NCBI RefSeq assembly: GCF_004799665.1
Contig: NZ_CP031310.1
Location: 62,001 to 126,000, forward strand
Direction of reading: 5' to 3'
DNA: 64,000 nt
Source: Halapricum salinum
GTDB lineage: Archaea; Halobacteriota; Halobacteria; Halobacteriales; Haloarculaceae
The notes beneath the pieces were generated by a model. It made no database searches. It worked only from the letters and a program-made list of their open reading frames with translations, and was not told the DNA's origin. Of this stretch, positions 61,194 through 64,000 are shown piece after piece. Every line of letters begins with the position of its first letter. Positions within the stretch are counted from its first letter, which is position 1. The position numbers and the translations under genes are program-made.

Positions 61194-63083
61194 CTAGTCG
61201 TCCTGTCTGGCGTGCTCCCAGGTGAACGCCGATTCCTCGAAGATGCGTTCTTCACTGGCGAACACGTCCGAGAAGACGAACCGTGCACCCATCCCGGAAG
61301 TACCGTCGACCCACAGCGACCAGCCGTGGGCTTCCGCGATGGTCTTGACGATAGACAGCCCCAGTCCGGTGCCGCTCTCGCTGGTCGTGTGGCCGTACTC
61401 GAAGATGTTGTCCATCTCCTCGTCGGGGATACCTGGCCCGTCGTCTTCGACGTAAAAGCCGTCCTCTGTCAGACCGACTGTCACTGTGACCTCCGGGCCG
61501 ACGTGATCGATCGCGTTCCGAAAGAGGTTCTCGAACGCCCGCAGCAGGCGATTGCGCTCGCCCTCGATGACGATGCTGTCTTCGACACGGAGGGTCGCGT
61601 CCTTGTTGTCGATGTTGTTCCAGGCCTCCTCGGCGACCGACCCGAGGTCGAACCGTTCGGTCTCCTCGACGGATTCGCCCTTGCGGGTCAGCGTCAGGAC
61701 GTCGTCGATGATCGAGTCGATACGGTCGTGCGCGCCGTCGATCTTCTCGACGTGTTCCCGGAGGTCGTCCTGTGTCTCGTCCAGTTTCGTCCGCAGGAGT
61801 TCGACGTGACCGCGCGCGACCGCGAGTGGATTTCGGAGGTCGTGGCTCAGCGTCGAGGCGAACTGATCGAGCCGGCGGTTCTGGCGTTCCATCTCCTGAC
61901 GGGAACTCTCGGCTTCGTGTCTGGCTTGCTGGGCCTGCCGGACCTGGGAGGCGAGGGCGTCGCGCATACTGTCGAACGCCCGGTAGAGGCGGCCGATCTC
62001 GTCCTCCCGAGACGTCGAGAGGTCGACGTCGAGCGATCCGGACTCGATCTCGTTGGTCCGCTGGCGGAGGCGTGCCAGCGGAACGACCGTCGAGCGGCCG
62101 AGGACGAGTCCGACGACACACAGCGAGATCAATGCGGCGAGCACGAGGACGATCACGTTCCGGCCGACCGTCCCGCTGACGGCGTACAGCGTGCCCGTAT
62201 CCGCAGTCGAGACCGCGACCCAGTCGGTCCCGTCGATCGCGGCGTAGGTTCGAACTTCGTTCCTTGATTCGACCGTGGCCATTCCATTCCTGGAGATGGC
62301 CCGCGAGAAGGCCCGGGCCGAGGAGAGCGTTGCGGCTCGGCTGTCGCCGATCCCGACGACACCCTCCCCCTGCTCGTTGAGGAGATACGTCTGGACGTCG
62401 CCGCCGACCGAGCTAGTGCCGGCGTGTTCGCCGAGGCGACTCACGACGACGAGTCGGCGGTCCGAAGAGACGCGACTCACGAACGCGACTGCCGGCTCTC
62501 CGTCGACGGTGTAGGAGTGGTCCGAGACTGCCACGCCGTCCGCAGTCGCGAAGTCGGAGCCCATCGGCCCGTCCCACGGCTGGTCGACCTCGGTCAGTGA
62601 CTCGCCGGTGTACGACGAGTCCGTACTGGCGAGGACGGTCTCGCTCGCTACGTCGACGTAGTGGAGACTGTGGATCGTCTCCGAACCGTTCGCTCTCGCG
62701 CCCTGAAGGTACTCCCCAAGCACGGCGCTGTCACCCCCGTCCGGGAGGCGGACCGTGATCAGTCTGGTCTGTGAGCGCATTCCCTCGACCCACTCGCCGA
62801 CCGACTGGGCGCGGAGGTCGGCCGTCGTCTCGAGTTTTGTCGTCGCGTCGTCCTGAATGGTCCCCTGGATCTGGACGTACGTCACCACGCCGATCACGCC
62901 GATCAGGACGACGACCAGCGACAGCGCGACCAGGAATTTCAGTGCCAGTCGCTGGCGGACGAATCGCGGAGTCAATCGTTCGTACACCCGGTGGCGGATC
63001 GAGTCGGACGGTTCCCCACCCCCAGCGTTTTGACTCCCCGTGGCGGACGAGCGGCTCGAATCTGTATCACGGCCGGGTGTCAT
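61194..63083 (-). CDS. Membrane sensor histidine kinase with extracellular dCache-like domain and HAMP
   Basis: 629 residues. The first helix (about 45-70, LALKFLVALSLVVVLIGVIG) and a second (about 308-330) bracket a 240-residue extracellular sensor with Cache-like features (YLLNEQGEGVVGIG, YAAIDGTDWVAVSTA). HAMP, coiled coil, HisKA with phospho-accepting His in STLSHDLRNPL, and HATPase with FENLFRNAIDHVG, VEDDGPGIP and GTGLGLSIVKTI follow. It should sense a small external ligand. No receiver gene is adjacent. The kinase core is close to those at 8396 and 63589. Confidence 0.9.
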   Translation of the reverse strand: MTPGRDTDSSRSSATGSQNAGGGEPSDSIRHRVYERLTPRFVRQRLALKFLVALSLVVVLIGVIGVVTYVQIQGTIQDDATTKLETTADLRAQSVGEWVEGMRSQTRLITVRLPDGGDSAVLGEYLQGARANGSETIHSLHYVDVASETVLASTDSSYTGESLTEVDQPWDGPMGSDFATADGVAVSDHSYTVDGEPAVAFVSRVSSDRRLVVVSRLGEHAGTSSVGGDVQTYLLNEQGEGVVGIGDSRAATLSSARAFSRAISRNGMATVESRNEVRTYAAIDGTDWVAVSTADTGTLYAVSGTVGRNVIVLVLAALISLCVVGLVLGRSTVVPLARLRQRTNEIESGSLDVDLSTSREDEIGRLYRAFDSMRDALASQVRQAQQARHEAESSRQEMERQNRRLDQFASTLSHDLRNPLAVARGHVELLRTKLDETQDDLREHVEKIDGAHDRIDSIIDDVLTLTRKGESVEETERFDLGSVAEEAWNNIDNKDATLRVEDSIVIEGERNRLLRAFENLFRNAIDHVGPEVTVTVGLTEDGFYVEDDGPGIPDEEMDNIFEYGHTTSESGTGLGLSIVKTIAEAHGWSLWVDGTSGMGARFVFSDVFASEERIFEESAFTWEHARQDD

Positions 63084-63222
63084 AGTTTGGCGGGAACGTG
63101 TCGCTCCCGGACCCCTTCGATACGTGCATAGTCGGCCAACATCTCATAAAAGGATTGGGATACGCTCACGTGGGGCAGCGACCTGTCGAAAGGCGTTTTG
63201 GTCGGCGACGGCTATCGCAGCT

Positions 63223-63570
63223 ATGAGCCTCGACGACCTAGACGCCGACGTGACTGGCGTCGCTGGTGACCTGGGCGACAGTCTCGCGGTCGACCTCGAT
63301 CGAGAGACACGGACAGAACTCGCGATGCTGGTCGCCGCGATGGATCCGGACGACCCCGACGAACTGATCCGCCGGGCCGTCCACGCCTTCTTCCAGCAGC
63401 AAGTCGATACTGGGCGGCTGGACTTCCAGCTTCGGGCGGCCTACGACGTGACCTACGACGAGTATCTCTCCGGAATGACCTTCGACGAGATGACCGGCGG
63501 GATGGGGGGACTAGGTGGGGCTGGCGGCGGACCACAGGGTGATCCTGACGACCGTCGTTATCAGTTTTAA
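63223..63570 (+). CDS. Conserved haloarchaeal hypothetical protein with Gly-rich tail (115 aa)
   Basis: 115 residues from ATG 63223. A helical, acidic domain (DRETRTELAMLVAAMDPDDP, DELIRRAVHAFFQQQVDTG, LRAAYDVTYDEYLSGM) is followed by a Gly/Met-rich tail (GGMGGLGGAGGGPQGD) ending DDRRYQF. I do not recognise a function. The upstream spacer 63084-63222 has an AT-rich promoter-like part near 63145. It sits between two leftward histidine kinases; a functional link is not shown. Confidence 0.7.
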   Translation: MSLDDLDADVTGVAGDLGDSLAVDLDRETRTELAMLVAAMDPDDPDELIRRAVHAFFQQQVDTGRLDFQLRAAYDVTYDEYLSGMTFDEMTGGMGGLGGAGGGPQGDPDDRRYQF

Positions 63571-63588
63571 GCCGACGGCCACTCGACC

Positions 63589-64000
63589 CTACGGAGAGAC
63601 GATTTCGACGCCGGTGATCTCGAAGCGAGCACCGCCATCACGACTCTCGGTCACGCTGATGTCCCAACCGTGAGCGAGGGCGACTTCCTTGACGATACTC
63701 AGCCCGAAGCCAGTGCCGTCTTCGGCGGTAGAATACCCGGCGTCGAACACGTCGTCCCGTTCGTCCACGGGGATCCCGGGACCGTCGTCGGAGACGTAAA
63801 AACCGTGGCCACCCCTATCGGAACCGCGAGTGGTCGTCGGCAGCGGTTCGATCAGCCCGACCGTCACAGTTGCGTCCGGGCCCGCATGGTCCGCAGCGTT
63901 CGCCAACAGGTTCTCGAACAACTGCCGGAGCCTGTTCGGATCGGCTTCGATTCGGAACGTCTCGACGGTTTCGACGGCCACAGTCGATCGATCGATGCTT
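63589..64000 (-). CDS. Histidine kinase HATPase domain (N-terminus cut by window edge)
   Basis: The leftward frame is open to the window end and encodes the C-terminal ATPase domain of a sensor kinase: N-box RQLFENLLANAADHAG, G1 VSDDGPGIPVDERDDVFDAG, G2 GTGFGLSIVKEVALAHGW and a terminal RFEITGVEIVSP. Its sensor and HisKA parts lie outside the window. The N-box and G-box spacing is complete, so the domain should be active. Close in sequence to the kinases at 8396 and 61194. Confidence 0.88.
   Translation of the reverse strand, partial: SIDRSTVAVETVETFRIEADPNRLRQLFENLLANAADHAGPDATVTVGLIEPLPTTTRGSDRGGHGFYVSDDGPGIPVDERDDVFDAGYSTAEDGTGFGLSIVKEVALAHGWDISVTESRDGGARFEITGVEIVSP

Overview
The window is a contiguous chromosomal segment from a halophilic archaeon of the class Halobacteria. 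Signs are the high GC content (roughly two thirds by eye), strongly acidic proteins, Tat-type lipoprotein signals, a TBP/TFB/RpoE1/Spt4 transcription apparatus, archaeal aIF2-gamma, near-leaderless promoters with archaeal TATA boxes and haloarchaea-specific small zinc-ribbon and membrane proteins. No rRNA, tRNA, CRISPR array or intact insertion sequence was seen. The genus cannot be fixed from sequence reading alone.

Layout. 1-8.2 kb: a leftward cluster with an iron-type ABC transporter (binding protein, permease, ATPase), a GT39-like membrane glycosyltransferase, a gluconate 2-dehydrogenase subunit 3-like protein cut by the window edge, and an upstream reversibly-glycosylated-polypeptide-type protein. 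Perfect TTTAGG-N4-CCTAAA boxes precede both the binding protein and the glycosylated-polypeptide gene. 8.2-10.4 kb: a visibly lower-GC patch with a PAS histidine kinase and a tiny membrane protein. 10.4-14.6 kb: a four-gene cassette of an Orc1/Cdc6-type AAA+ ATPase, a RecA-like protein without P-loop, a small protein and a B-family DNA polymerase with a damaged catalytic motif C; an 18-bp sequence recurs in front of successive genes. This is the best candidate for an undescribed system. 14.6-26 kb: S-adenosylhomocysteinase, an N-glycosylation-rich secreted repeat protein, a MATE exporter with a perfect palindrome upstream, a pilin fused to a probable carbohydrate-binding domain and followed by a tandem array of covarying hairpins, two coupled small proteins, an MTA/SAH deaminase, an MFS transporter, hisG and a beta-helix/cupredoxin protein.

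26-36.6 kb is mostly core information processing: TBP, tRNA G10 methyltransferase, the operon aIF2-gamma/PIN/RpoE1/Spt4/dephospho-CoA kinase, then MscS, an ArsR-type regulator, small membrane proteins, an MBL hydrolase and an AAA ATPase with a His-rich tail. 36.6-52 kb: thiolase, CRY-DASH, thioesterase, CPA antiporter with TrkA domains, tpiA, a possible structured RNA, dinB, a citrate synthase-like paralogue, an FNT-UspA fusion, HerA-type ATPase, hydroxyacyl-CoA dehydrogenase and TFB. 52-64 kb: a chemotaxis transducer, Elp3, an S1-OB-DHH protein with degenerate DHH motifs, YIP1-like protein, lipoprotein, FMN reductase, MutY and two histidine kinases, the last truncated by the window end.

Two non-coding signals cut across the window. 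An 82-nt element occurs three times (18612, 26107 inverted, 42715) at exactly the same length and with many compensatory base changes, so it forms a selected two-level hairpin. A 60-nt tandem array after the pilin gene (19598-19787) carries three hairpins in fixed register whose stems also covary. Both deserve computational follow-up.
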